DNA of 64,000 nucleotides from Melioribacteraceae bacterium 4301-Me (GCA_041538185.1 JBGORM010000003.1:1-64000); one strand, 5' to 3'. Shown: positions 16,745 to 25,367, numbered from the stretch's first letter. The notes: a model not told the origin generated them from the sequence alone. Made by a program: numbers and translations.

Positions 16745-17365
16745 ATGAGAATTTTAGTTCTTCTATTATTCTTGACACTGCTGTTTAAATTGAATTTTAA
16801 TCGAGTTGAGTATTTGACATATTTATACAACAGCAAGAATTATTTAGTAGAAAAGGAAAGTAAATTTGTTCAGAAAACATTAACTGAGTGTGAGACAAAT
16901 AAATTTCTTCAAAATCTTAAATCACTAAAAGGTACTATATATAAAGAAGGAGGTAAAAACCCTGAAGAAGGTTTAGATTGTTCAGGTTTGATTGTTTATC
17001 TCTTCAGTAAAATTGGATGTAAGTGGTTTAGGGATAGCAGCTTACTTGTTAATGACATTTCAGCAGATAAATTGTATCGTTATAATGTTAGAAAGTTTTA
17101 CAATATAAGCCTATTAAAACCAGGCGACCTTATATTTTTTGATTCCGACAAAGATAATATTATTGAGCATGTTTCCGTCTTTTATAATTGGGATAACGGA
17201 AATAATGTTTGGGTGTGGGACGCATCTGACTATCCCGATGGAAAATTTGTTAATAAAGTATCTTATAGAAAAATAAACAACTTATTTGATAAGAATCCTT
17301 TGTTTGGCAGACCACTTAAAACTATTGAAGCCGCTTCGCTTGAGGATTACTTTATTTTCCCGTAA
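16745..17365 (+). CDS. NlpC/P60-family peptidoglycan endopeptidase
   Basis: The 206-residue protein has an N-terminal signal or anchor (MRILVLLLFLTLLFKL). The NlpC/P60 motif with catalytic Cys79 occurs in GLDCSGLIVYLF, followed by KPGDLIFF and the catalytic His142 in IEHVSVFY. These enzymes cleave peptide cross-links of peptidoglycan. It ends the redox-propeller cassette in the same position as the transglycosylase-like gene at 2884, suggesting a local need to open the cell wall, for example for peptide export or for an attack on neighbours. That reading is inference. Confidence 0.8.
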   Translation: MRILVLLLFLTLLFKLNFNRVEYLTYLYNSKNYLVEKESKFVQKTLTECETNKFLQNLKSLKGTIYKEGGKNPEEGLDCSGLIVYLFSKIGCKWFRDSSLLVNDISADKLYRYNVRKFYNISLLKPGDLIFFDSDKDNIIEHVSVFYNWDNGNNVWVWDASDYPDGKFVNKVSYRKINNLFDKNPLFGRPLKTIEAASLEDYFIFP

Positions 17366-17447
17366 CGTTTTTTGTAGAATTTTTATGAGTAAAATTCCTT
17401 AGCAACTTTTTAAGTTTTTAAGCATCTTTATGTAAAAAATTAATTAT

Positions 17448-17525
17448 ATGTCACTTTTTTCATCATCAATAAAACACCCAGTCTCTGTAGTAATGCTTTA
17501 TGTAAGTATTACGTTAGAAAAATAA
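17448..17525 (+). pseudogene. 5' fragment of an RND permease gene
   Basis: The ATG at 17448 opens MSLFSSSIKHPVSVVMLY and VSIT before an early TAA. Its bases 17473-17515 match the start of the RND permease at 20582 (HPVSVVMLYVSITL) with a single difference. The rest of the gene is missing. The fragment shows that the MauE-peptide-propeller-DsbA cassette now at 17592-20303 came to lie between two copies of the RND 5' end. Confidence 0.75.
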
Positions 17526-17591
17526 ACTACTGAATCACTTGAAGCTAATAAGATATTAATGTCAAAAAGAAAAAGAACAAAACCTTAACAT

Positions 17592-17656
17592 TTTTTACTT
17601 GACAAATTATTTTTTTTTTTTTTTAGATTGCCTTTAGAAAATAAGTTAAAGATTAA
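17592..17656 (+). promoter_or_regulatory. Duplicated promoter region with a T15 tract (second copy)
   Basis: Identical to 3697-3761: TTGACA (17599-17604), 15 T (17610-17624) and TAGATT (17624-17629), directly upstream of the second intact MauE-type gene. The T run has the same length in both copies in this assembly. Confidence 0.45.
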
Positions 17657-18142
17657 ATGAAATCTTTCCCGCTAAATAACTTCAAATTACAAAGCGGTCA
17701 ATTCTCATATTCAAACCTAATTTACAATTCTTTCTACTATCTGTTAGCCTCAGTGCTAATCTTTTCTGGGATAGCAAAAATAATAGATGTAAACCCATTA
17801 ATAGAGGTGCTGCAACAAATAAAACTGCCAAATGATTTGGTAATTGTAATAGCAACGATATTGCCAATAACGGAAATAGGATTAGGAATAATGCTGCTGC
17901 TAAAGATAAAACAAAGAACAGCAATAAAAATAACTGCAATACTTTTTATGGTTTTCTTATTGTTTTCTATTTACGAAATGTTATCTGGTATAGAAAAAGA
18001 TTGTGGGTGTTTTGGGAATGCAATAAAAAGTGAGTTTGGTTGGGGGATGGTTGGGAGGAATGCTTTCCTTCTTCTTCTTTCAATTGTTGTATTAGAAAGA
18101 GAGAATAGAAACGCTCTGGCGCCGGGCGAAATAAAACAATAA
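17657..18142 (+). CDS. MauE/DoxX-family redox-associated membrane protein
   Basis: The 161-residue product has four predicted membrane segments and the KDCGCFGNA motif near residue 115. The first 88 residues are identical to the copy at 3762, the middle segment (about residues 92-112) differs clearly (IYEMLSGIEK versus VYGVAMGLEK), and the last residues (NRNALAPGEIKQ) are identical again, so the pair is a mosaic. It lies 22 bases upstream of the Cys-rich peptide at 18165. A DsbB-like role in disulfide formation is inferred, supported here by a DsbA-like gene in the same cassette (19665). Confidence 0.8.
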   Translation: MKSFPLNNFKLQSGQFSYSNLIYNSFYYLLASVLIFSGIAKIIDVNPLIEVLQQIKLPNDLVIVIATILPITEIGLGIMLLLKIKQRTAIKITAILFMVFLLFSIYEMLSGIEKDCGCFGNAIKSEFGWGMVGRNAFLLLLSIVVLERENRNALAPGEIKQ

Positions 18143-18164
18143 AAACTAAACAAGGAGGCAAAAT

Positions 18165-18344
18165 ATGAGACACTTAATGATAAATAGTGTTGCTACCTTA
18201 ATAATTTTTTTAGGAAGTTTTCTGACCCTATCAGATCTTAACTATGCTGCTGGTACACCTAACACATGTTGTGCAGGTAATGGTGCTTGCTGTACCTGTT
18301 CGGGGCCCTGTGGGGCCGATGCCACACACTGTTGGTGCAACTAA
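18165..18344 (+). CDS. Small secreted peptide with eight cysteines
   Basis: The ATG at 18165 follows GGAGG by six bases. The 59-residue product has a signal-like leader (LMINSVATLIIFLGSFLTL) ending in SDLNYA near residue 28, reminiscent of the SDL...A end of NVEALA-type leaders. The mature part of about 31 residues contains eight cysteines (TCC, ACCTC, PC, HCWC) with glycine, a density typical of disulfide-knotted peptides. It is the most cysteine-dense peptide of the array and the only one whose cassette also has a DsbA-like oxidase. A 14-pair hairpin follows. No known family recognised. Confidence 0.8.
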   Translation: MRHLMINSVATLIIFLGSFLTLSDLNYAAGTPNTCCAGNGACCTCSGPCGADATHCWCN

Positions 18345-18374
18345 TTGTTGAATGTAATAATTGTTGATTTTTGT

Positions 18375-18414
18375 TAAGGGTTGTCTTTATAAGTAAAGTG
18401 AAAGACAACCCTTA
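18375..18414 (+). terminator. Fourteen-pair hairpin between peptide and propeller
   Basis: TAAGGGTTGTCTTT (18375-18388) pairs perfectly with AAAGACAACCCTTA (18401-18414) across a 12-base loop. It is followed by TAAAAAAGGG, so on the plus strand it lacks a T run and may act as an RNA-stability or attenuation element rather than a full terminator. Confidence 0.6.
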
Positions 18415-18480
18415 TAAAAAAGGGAGTAGGACTATTTATTGTTATTATTCATAATATGAAATAGATACATTGGAAGTTAT

Positions 18481-19626
18481 ATGGCTTATTATTTCTACAA
18501 ATTATTTTTTATATGTTTAATATTTTTCAATTCAGATGCTTGTTTTAATTCGGGGAATAACTCAGAAATAATCTTAAAAGAAGATTTAATTATTAATAGT
18601 AGTGATATTGGCAAAGTAAATGAAATACAAATTGATGGTACCGGACAAATATATATTAGCGATGGAATAAATCAGTGTATTCATTTGTATTCTTCTAAGG
18701 GGAAATTTATACGCAAAATAGGTAGGAAAGGTGAAGCTCCAGGTGAATTCCAATATATATGGGGTATTAAAATAACAAGAGGAGATACTTTAGTTGTATA
18801 TGATGGAATTCTATACAGGATTACAATATATGCGCCTGGAAAATTTGATTCTCCAATTAAAACGATTAGGATACCTGCTATTGAAAACGAACCAGATAGA
18901 CCAGGAGTTATTGGAAATTTATATTCTGGTATTTCTGGACTGTGGCTTCCCCAAAATAATAGTAAAGAGTTTTTAATTATTTATAACGTGCCATATTCGT
19001 TAAATGATTTGACCCAAAAACAAAAACATTATTCTAAACTTTATTTAATTGATAATAAAGGGAGACTTATTAAGAAAAAACCAATATTAACATTACAGGA
19101 TGTAGAGCGATTACAAATTTCTTCTGGAAGCGGCTTTATGGTTTCTGATATGCCTTTTGGGAGGAAACCTGTAATTTGTCTAAATAAAAATGGAATTATT
19201 TACTATGCTGAAACTAATGATCTTAAGATAACTGCTATTGATCTTTATGGCAAAAAGAAAAATGAAATAAGTTATAAAATTGACAAAATTTTTATTAGGG
19301 ATAAATTATGGCAAGATGAGTTAGAAGAAAACTATAACTTAACCCTAAAAGACATAAGAAAATCAAAGATGCCTTTGCCTGAATACCTGCCAGTTTTTGA
19401 TGATTTTACTATTGATGATGACAATAATATATGGGTTGCTGTAAACGAAAAAGATTATAGAAGTTATAAATACTATGTGTTTGATAACCAAGGAAAGTTA
19501 ATCAGTATAGTTCCGATACTAAATAAAACTGTGATTAAAGTAGTCAATAAAAGTTTTGCTTATGGAATCAATACTGACAATCGTGGAATTCAATCTGTTA
19601 TTAGATATAAAGTTGAAAGAAAATGA
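18481..19626 (+). CDS. 6-bladed beta-propeller lipoprotein
   Basis: The 381-residue product has a hydrophobic N-terminus ending NSDAC (a weak lipobox) and the GRKGEAPGEF signature near residue 82. Blades include GQIYISDGINQCIHLYSSKGKF and, late, FTIDDDNNIWVAVNE. GGAAG lies seven bases before the ATG. It follows the eight-cysteine peptide and precedes the DsbA-like gene. It is intact, with normal length for the family in this array. Confidence 0.8.
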   Translation: MAYYFYKLFFICLIFFNSDACFNSGNNSEIILKEDLIINSSDIGKVNEIQIDGTGQIYISDGINQCIHLYSSKGKFIRKIGRKGEAPGEFQYIWGIKITRGDTLVVYDGILYRITIYAPGKFDSPIKTIRIPAIENEPDRPGVIGNLYSGISGLWLPQNNSKEFLIIYNVPYSLNDLTQKQKHYSKLYLIDNKGRLIKKKPILTLQDVERLQISSGSGFMVSDMPFGRKPVICLNKNGIIYYAETNDLKITAIDLYGKKKNEISYKIDKIFIRDKLWQDELEENYNLTLKDIRKSKMPLPEYLPVFDDFTIDDDNNIWVAVNEKDYRSYKYYVFDNQGKLISIVPILNKTVIKVVNKSFAYGINTDNRGIQSVIRYKVERK

Positions 19627-19664
19627 CCAATGGCTGCTTTTATTTTTAAGAATGGTAAAAAGAT

Positions 19665-20303
19665 ATGAAAATTAAAATTGACAATATTTTTACGGGCATT
19701 CTGGTAATATGCGCTTTGATTGTAACTTTTTTGTTATTAAAGAAAGAATTTTTTACTAATGAACGTACCACGAATGTAAGCAATATTGCTAATTGGCAGA
19801 AACTTATTACTTATGATAAGAAAATAGGCACCAGCAGTTCCAAAGTTTATTTAATTGAGTTCTTTGATTATGAATGCCCATATTGCAATACTTTAGAAGC
19901 AACTTTAGATACAATACGATTGAAGTATAACAATAAAATTAAAATCATTCGCTATCACTTTCCATTAAGCATTCATCCCTTGGCTTACCGAGCAGCAGTA
20001 GCTTCTGAATGTGCAAGTATGCAAGGGTACTTTGATAAGTATCATAAAGAGCTTATGAGAAATCAATACAAATTGAACAGTATCAACTTTACCGAGCTTG
20101 CCAAGCAAATCGGCATTAAAGATATTGGAAAGTTTCAAAAATGTATTGATTATGAGGAAACCGCTGATGTAATTGCAAAGGATGTCAGTATTGCAAAGGA
20201 GTATAAAATAACTGGAACTCCCACTTTAATAATCAATAATAAAATGATTTCAGGTGTTGCTGATTCTAAAGTAATAGAAAAAATAATAGAAGAGTTCTTG
20301 TAA
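19665..20303 (+). CDS. Membrane-anchored DsbA-family thiol-disulfide oxidoreductase
   Basis: The 212-residue product has one membrane anchor (residues 8-26) and a DsbA/BdbD-type domain: VYLIEFFDYECPYC with Cys71-Pro-Tyr-Cys74, a helical insertion (about residues 95-165) and the cis-Pro loop ITGTPTLIINN. CPYC is a typical DsbA/BdbD active site, and such proteins form disulfides in exported proteins. It ends the last cassette, next to the peptide with eight cysteines and to a MauE-type protein that could reoxidise it. This gives the best support for a disulfide-folding role for the array. Confidence 0.85.
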   Translation: MKIKIDNIFTGILVICALIVTFLLLKKEFFTNERTTNVSNIANWQKLITYDKKIGTSSSKVYLIEFFDYECPYCNTLEATLDTIRLKYNNKIKIIRYHFPLSIHPLAYRAAVASECASMQGYFDKYHKELMRNQYKLNSINFTELAKQIGIKDIGKFQKCIDYEETADVIAKDVSIAKEYKITGTPTLIINNKMISGVADSKVIEKIIEEFL

Positions 20304-20581
20304 TTCATTAGAGTATGTAAAAAAAATTCTGTAAATGGATTTTTTTATAGAGAGAACATTTAGTAATTGCTTTTTAATAATGACAGATAAATTGGCTGAA
20401 AATCAGTTGAATTAAAATAAGGGGTATGGTTTTCGTTAGTATTTATTGCTTTCTATGTATTCATATTTGTATCCTGGAATAAGCTGCCAGAGTGTTTTTT
20501 AGATAACTTTTTAGCTTTTGCATTTAATTTAATATTATTATAAATTGAATTGTTATCAGTTGAAAAAAGGAATTTATTTCA

Positions 20582-23500
20582 TTGCCACTGAGCTCAACAA
20601 GTATCCGTCACCCAGTCTCTGTAGTAATGCTTTATGTAAGCATTACGTTATTGGGGATTTTTGCATTGAGCCAGCTCGGTATAGATTTGCTGCCGAATGT
20701 AAATGTTCCACACTTGGTTGTTCAAACAACTTATCCTAATGCATCTGCTGAAGAAGTAGAAAAACAAATTACAGAACCTCTTGAAGCTGCTGCTTCAACA
20801 GTAGCCGGTGTAAAAAAGGTAACATCGGTATCTAAAGAAGGTATTTCCGTTATCTCAATTGATTTTGTGTGGGGTACAAATATTAAGTTTGCTGTTCTTT
20901 CTCTACGTGAAAAATTAGATAACATGAGCTTTGCATTACCAAAAGAAGCTGGTCGACCAACTATTATCCGTGTTGACCCATCATCTTCACCAATAATGAG
21001 TTTAGTCTTAGCACCTTCTAATTCTTCTAATGATAAATTTTTTTCAAATGCTGCCTATCCGCTTTCTGATATTGAGTATGTAGACCATTCATCAGACTAT
21101 AGTCAAATAAAACGTTTAATAGATTTGAAAGAAGCAGCAAGAGTTATATTTAAAAGAAGATTTGAACAAATAGAAGGTGTGGCACAAGCAGTAGTAACCG
21201 GCGGTTTAGAAAGAGAAATCCTTGTTCAAGTTGACCCTCAAAAACTTTATGCTTTTAATCTTACTTACGATGATTTAAATAATGCACTCAAATCATCTAA
21301 TCTTAATCTTCCCGCAGGTTCTATAATGAAAGGATTGTTTAAGTATTCGCTGCGCACAATAGGTGAATTTAGAACTATAGACGATATTGAAAATACAATT
21401 GTCCGCAAAAATAATGACCATACAGTGATTTTGTTAAAAGACGTTGCAGCAATTACAGAAAATTTTAAAGAAAGAGAAGGTTTAACCCGTTTTAATGGTA
21501 ACGAAGCTGTTGGAATTTTAATTTATAAACAGGCTGATGCAAATACTGTGTCAATAGCGCGAGAAGTTAAAAAAACAATAGCTTCTCTAAATAAAAATTA
21601 CCCAGACTATAAACTTTTTGTCGTTTCTGACCAATCGGGATTTATCGAGCAAGCAATTTCTAATGTTAAACAGGAAATATTTTATGGTGGTATATTAGCT
21701 GTATTAGTCCTTTTCTTTTTCCTTGGTAATCTTCGCAATATTCTTATTATAGGCATTACAATTCCATCTTCTCTTGTTATTACAGTGCTTCTTTTGTATT
21801 TGTTTGATATTAATTTCAATATAATTTCTCTTGGCGGAATTGCAGTTGGTGTTGGAATGCTTTTAGATAATGCTATTATTGTAATTGAAAATGTAGTTCG
21901 CTATAAAGAACTTGGTTTTAGTAATCGTCTTGCTGCTATTAAAGGAACAAATGAAGTTGCGATGCCTATAGTGGCTTCTACTCTCACTACTATTGCTGTT
22001 TTTCTGCCTTTGATATTCGTACGAGGTATTGCTGGAGAGTTGTTTAAGGACCAATCCTATGCAATTGCTTTTTCTCTAACGGCTTCAATTGTAACAGCAT
22101 TAACTCTTATTCCAATGTTGGCTTCGCGTGATAATTTCCAGTTAATCAAAAATCCCTCAAAATATTCTTCTTCTTATTTGTATATAGATAAACCTATAAA
22201 AGCTTCTTTTTTCAAGAAAGTCTCTTTCTTTATTAAACTACCCTTTATTATAATTTTCAGGTCGTTTGTTTACATATTTGTTCAACTCTATCTTTTTTTA
22301 GGGAAAGTATTAACTCAAAAACTAAGCATTTTCTTTCAGATAGTTGAACGATTTTTAAAAGCAACTTTAATTTATTATGAAAAACTGTTGGAATGGGCGC
22401 TTAATAATAAAAAGAAAGTCTTGCTAATTACTGCATTTCTGTTGGTTCTTACAGTAGCAGCATTTAACGAAATGAAAAAAGAATTTATTCCTGCTGGCGC
22501 TCAAGATGAATTTATTGTTGAAATTGATTACCCAAATGGTACTTCTCTTAAAGGCAATGCTTTATTGACCTCTAAGATTGAACATTCAATTTTATCCGTT
22601 CCTAATGTAGATGCTGTAATTTCAAATATTGGCAGAGTTAATGAATTTGATTTTCTGAATAAAGAACAAATAGATGTTAATAAAACCAACTTAATTGTAA
22701 AAATAAATTCTTATGAGGATTATTACGCAGTTAAAGAAGCATTAAGAAAAATATTCAGTAATCTTAAAGGTATTAAATACTCGTTTAAAGATGTTAAAAC
22801 AACATATTCTACTGTTATTAATCCTTCTGATAATGATATCGTAATCAAAATTAAAAATAAAGATCTCGATAAAGCTTATTCAAAAGCTGAATTAATTATC
22901 GACAGAATTAAAAAAGCAAATATAGATGGACTAAAGGAAGTTAGACTTGGTATTCAAAAAGCTACACCCGAATACTCAATAACTATTGACCGAGAGAAAT
23001 GTTTGGCTTATGGACTTAATATTGATGAAGTAGCAAATCAAATTGTAAATATTGCTAAAGGAAATATACCCGTCTATTTCTCAAGTTTTGATCAAAAAAT
23101 TGGGATTAATGTGAAATCTACTGAGGACAATCGTTCTAATATTGAATCGATACTAAATAATTATGTGCAGAGTGAGAATAAAAAAATAAAAATTGGTGAT
23201 TTGGTCAATTACAGCTTTGGATACAACTACAGCGAAATTTGGAGAGAAGAACAATCGAGAACAAGTTTAATTTATGCGTCTATTAGCGGAGTTGATTTAG
23301 ATAAAACTATTGACAAAATCAATAAAGTTATCTCACAGCTGCCCAAAAATAACAATGAAATAATAACTATTGGCGGTACAAACGAAGAAATTCACAGCGC
23401 TTTTTCAGCTCTTTATATTGCACTTGTTATTTCTGTTTTGCTAATGTATATGGTTCTAGCTTCTGAATTCGAATCCTTTCTCTTCCCGTTCGTAATTTTG

Positions 23501-23914
23501 TTCTCAATTCCACTTGGACTTATCGGCAGTATTTTGCTCCTTTATATTTTCGGCGAAAGCATAAGTATTATTTCAATTATGGGATTAATTATTTTAGTTG
23601 GTATTGCTGATAACGATGCTGTTGTTAAAGTAGAATTTATTATTCGAAAAAGAGAAGAGGGACTTTCTCTTCATGATGCAATAATTCAAGCTGGGCAAGA
23701 CCGCTTTAGACCAATAGTAATGAATACTTTTACAGTTGTTTTTGGATTAATACCAATGATGATTGGCATCGGTGCAGCTACACAATTACGTGTTTCTTTG
23801 TCTTTAGCAGTTGTGGGTGGACTTATTTCTTCTACATTCTTAACTTTAATTATTATCCCAGTCCTTTACTCATATTTTGAAAAATACTCAAAGAAAAAAT
23901 TTTTGAACAAATAA
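20582..23914 (+). CDS. Efflux RND transporter permease
   Basis: The 1110-residue protein has the AcrB/HAE1 layout: an N-terminal SIRHPVSVVMLYVS segment, a large periplasmic domain with the PNASAEEVEKQITEPLE motif, and two blocks of membrane segments with the TM4 segment VGMLLDNAIIVIENV and the TM10 counterpart GIADNDAVVKVEFI. It is a proton-driven inner-membrane pump. The start is a TTG at 20582; a fragment of a related gene at 17448 starts with ATG. It is followed after 21 bases by the adaptor gene. The cytoplasmic loop with many Phe/Lys residues near residues 520-590 is longer than usual. The substrate cannot be told from sequence. Confidence 0.9.
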   Translation: MPLSSTSIRHPVSVVMLYVSITLLGIFALSQLGIDLLPNVNVPHLVVQTTYPNASAEEVEKQITEPLEAAASTVAGVKKVTSVSKEGISVISIDFVWGTNIKFAVLSLREKLDNMSFALPKEAGRPTIIRVDPSSSPIMSLVLAPSNSSNDKFFSNAAYPLSDIEYVDHSSDYSQIKRLIDLKEAARVIFKRRFEQIEGVAQAVVTGGLEREILVQVDPQKLYAFNLTYDDLNNALKSSNLNLPAGSIMKGLFKYSLRTIGEFRTIDDIENTIVRKNNDHTVILLKDVAAITENFKEREGLTRFNGNEAVGILIYKQADANTVSIAREVKKTIASLNKNYPDYKLFVVSDQSGFIEQAISNVKQEIFYGGILAVLVLFFFLGNLRNILIIGITIPSSLVITVLLLYLFDINFNIISLGGIAVGVGMLLDNAIIVIENVVRYKELGFSNRLAAIKGTNEVAMPIVASTLTTIAVFLPLIFVRGIAGELFKDQSYAIAFSLTASIVTALTLIPMLASRDNFQLIKNPSKYSSSYLYIDKPIKASFFKKVSFFIKLPFIIIFRSFVYIFVQLYLFLGKVLTQKLSIFFQIVERFLKATLIYYEKLLEWALNNKKKVLLITAFLLVLTVAAFNEMKKEFIPAGAQDEFIVEIDYPNGTSLKGNALLTSKIEHSILSVPNVDAVISNIGRVNEFDFLNKEQIDVNKTNLIVKINSYEDYYAVKEALRKIFSNLKGIKYSFKDVKTTYSTVINPSDNDIVIKIKNKDLDKAYSKAELIIDRIKKANIDGLKEVRLGIQKATPEYSITIDREKCLAYGLNIDEVANQIVNIAKGNIPVYFSSFDQKIGINVKSTEDNRSNIESILNNYVQSENKKIKIGDLVNYSFGYNYSEIWREEQSRTSLIYASISGVDLDKTIDKINKVISQLPKNNNEIITIGGTNEEIHSAFSALYIALVISVLLMYMVLASEFESFLFPFVILFSIPLGLIGSILLLYIFGESISIISIMGLIILVGIADNDAVVKVEFIIRKREEGLSLHDAIIQAGQDRFRPIVMNTFTVVFGLIPMMIGIGAATQLRVSLSLAVVGGLISSTFLTLIIIPVLYSYFEKYSKKKFLNK

Positions 23915-23935
23915 CCTTAAAAAAAGAGTAATAGA

Positions 23936-25144
23936 ATGAAAATAAAATCATGGCTGCCAATTGTAATTGTTGCTATTGTCCTTTTAGCTATTGCATTTTT
24001 ATTATTCCCATCAAGTTCAGCTCAAAATACATCGACAGATGATGTAAATGTAAATTACAATAAACTTGATGAGGTTGTCTTTGATGTAAAAACTGAAAAG
24101 GTTAGAAAAGGCAATTTGTCTCTTTACATCAATACAAGCGGATTAATTCGTGCTGCGGAGGAACTTGAAATTACTTCTAACATAAATGGCGTTATAAACA
24201 CTATTAATGTTTACGAGGGAAAGTCAGTTAAAAAAGGTGATTTGCTCATTGGTTTCGACGACAGAGAATATGAAATTGCATTGAACGAAACAAAAGTAAA
24301 AGTAACTGATGCAAAGGTAGAGTTTGGGTTTTTAACTAAAGATTATCCTGTAGATTCAACGGTTAATCCTAAAGCAAAAGAAATTGAAGACCAAATTGCA
24401 AAGCTGGAAAACGATTACAAACTAGGAAAAATCGATGAAAAAAAATACAACGAAAAGAAAGACGAACTCGACATGAAATTAATTTTTACAGGCGCTAAGA
24501 GAGAAGAAGTTATTCTTAATAAAAGTGGACTTACAAGCGCTATCAATGCATACAAAAGAGCTAAATTGAATTATGAGTACACAAAAGTCTTGGCACCATT
24601 TAATGGTGTAGTAGGAGACTTTAATTTGGTAGTAGGACAAAGAATTGCCGTAGGTCAAAAACTTCTTAAACTGTTTGATGTTTCTTCATTAAGAGTTGAA
24701 GTAGGTGTGCTTGAAAGTGATGTAACAAAAATTTCTGTTGGTAAAAAAGCAAGAATTACTATTCCCTCTTCAGAAAAGGAATTTTTAGGAAATGTTGTTA
24801 ATGTTAGTCCTTATATTGACCCTAACACAAAAACCTGTAAAGTGGTAGTAAAAATTGATAATCCTGAGAATATTTTAAAACCAGGCATGTTTGCAAATGT
24901 TTTGATTGAAACCAACACGCTTAAAGATAGAATTTTAATCCCTAAAAAAGCATTATTAGTGCGAGATAAACGAAATCTTGTATTCACCGTTGAAAATAAC
25001 CTTGCTAAATGGAAGTATGTAGAAATTGGCGAACAAAACGATAATTTTATTGAAATTAAAGAAGGGCTTAAAGAAAACGAAGACGTTATAGTAGAAGGGC
25101 AATACACTTTGGCACACGATGCAAAGGTAAGAGTAATAAATTAA
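23936..25144 (+). CDS. Efflux RND transporter periplasmic adaptor subunit
   Basis: The 402-residue protein has an N-terminal anchor (WLPIVIVAIVLLAIAFLLF), a barrel-sandwich/lipoyl-like region (SNINGVINTINVYEGKSVKKGDLLIGF), a short coiled-coil hairpin and a beta-barrel domain with KPGMFANVLIET. It links an RND permease to an outer-membrane channel. No TolC-type gene is in the window. It lies between two RND permeases, both on the same strand. Confidence 0.9.
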   Translation: MKIKSWLPIVIVAIVLLAIAFLLFPSSSAQNTSTDDVNVNYNKLDEVVFDVKTEKVRKGNLSLYINTSGLIRAAEELEITSNINGVINTINVYEGKSVKKGDLLIGFDDREYEIALNETKVKVTDAKVEFGFLTKDYPVDSTVNPKAKEIEDQIAKLENDYKLGKIDEKKYNEKKDELDMKLIFTGAKREEVILNKSGLTSAINAYKRAKLNYEYTKVLAPFNGVVGDFNLVVGQRIAVGQKLLKLFDVSSLRVEVGVLESDVTKISVGKKARITIPSSEKEFLGNVVNVSPYIDPNTKTCKVVVKIDNPENILKPGMFANVLIETNTLKDRILIPKKALLVRDKRNLVFTVENNLAKWKYVEIGEQNDNFIEIKEGLKENEDVIVEGQYTLAHDAKVRVIN

Positions 25145-25178
25145 AAAATGTTGTATAAAAAGTAATTTTAAAATAAAT

Positions 25179-25367
25179 CACGGATAACACAGATTACATG
25201 TGGATTTGCCAGACTGCAATGAAGATGAAATTGAATGTATAGAATTAATGGAAAAATTATTAAACCATTTTTAAATAAAAGAAATAAAATTAAATTTTAG
25301 TTTACCTGCTGTAGCAAGTTTGGGAATATTTGTCCGTGTAAATCCGTGTTTATCTGTGTTATCCGTG
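25179..25367. repeat. Intergenic inverted repeat CACGGATAACACAGAT
   Basis: The 16-base sequence at 25179-25194 is repeated as its exact reverse complement at 25352-25367. The right arm is preceded by two further TCCGTGT units (25333, 25343). About 157 bases lie between, with no supported gene. Sequences of this kind are common as dispersed intergenic repeats in related genomes. It fills the 335-base gap between the adaptor and the second permease. Confidence 0.6.

Noticed and set aside
20545..20739. Small Cys-containing frame ahead of the RND permease as another peptide
   Set aside because: It overlaps the conserved RND coding sequence in another frame and has no signal peptide; it is a shadow.
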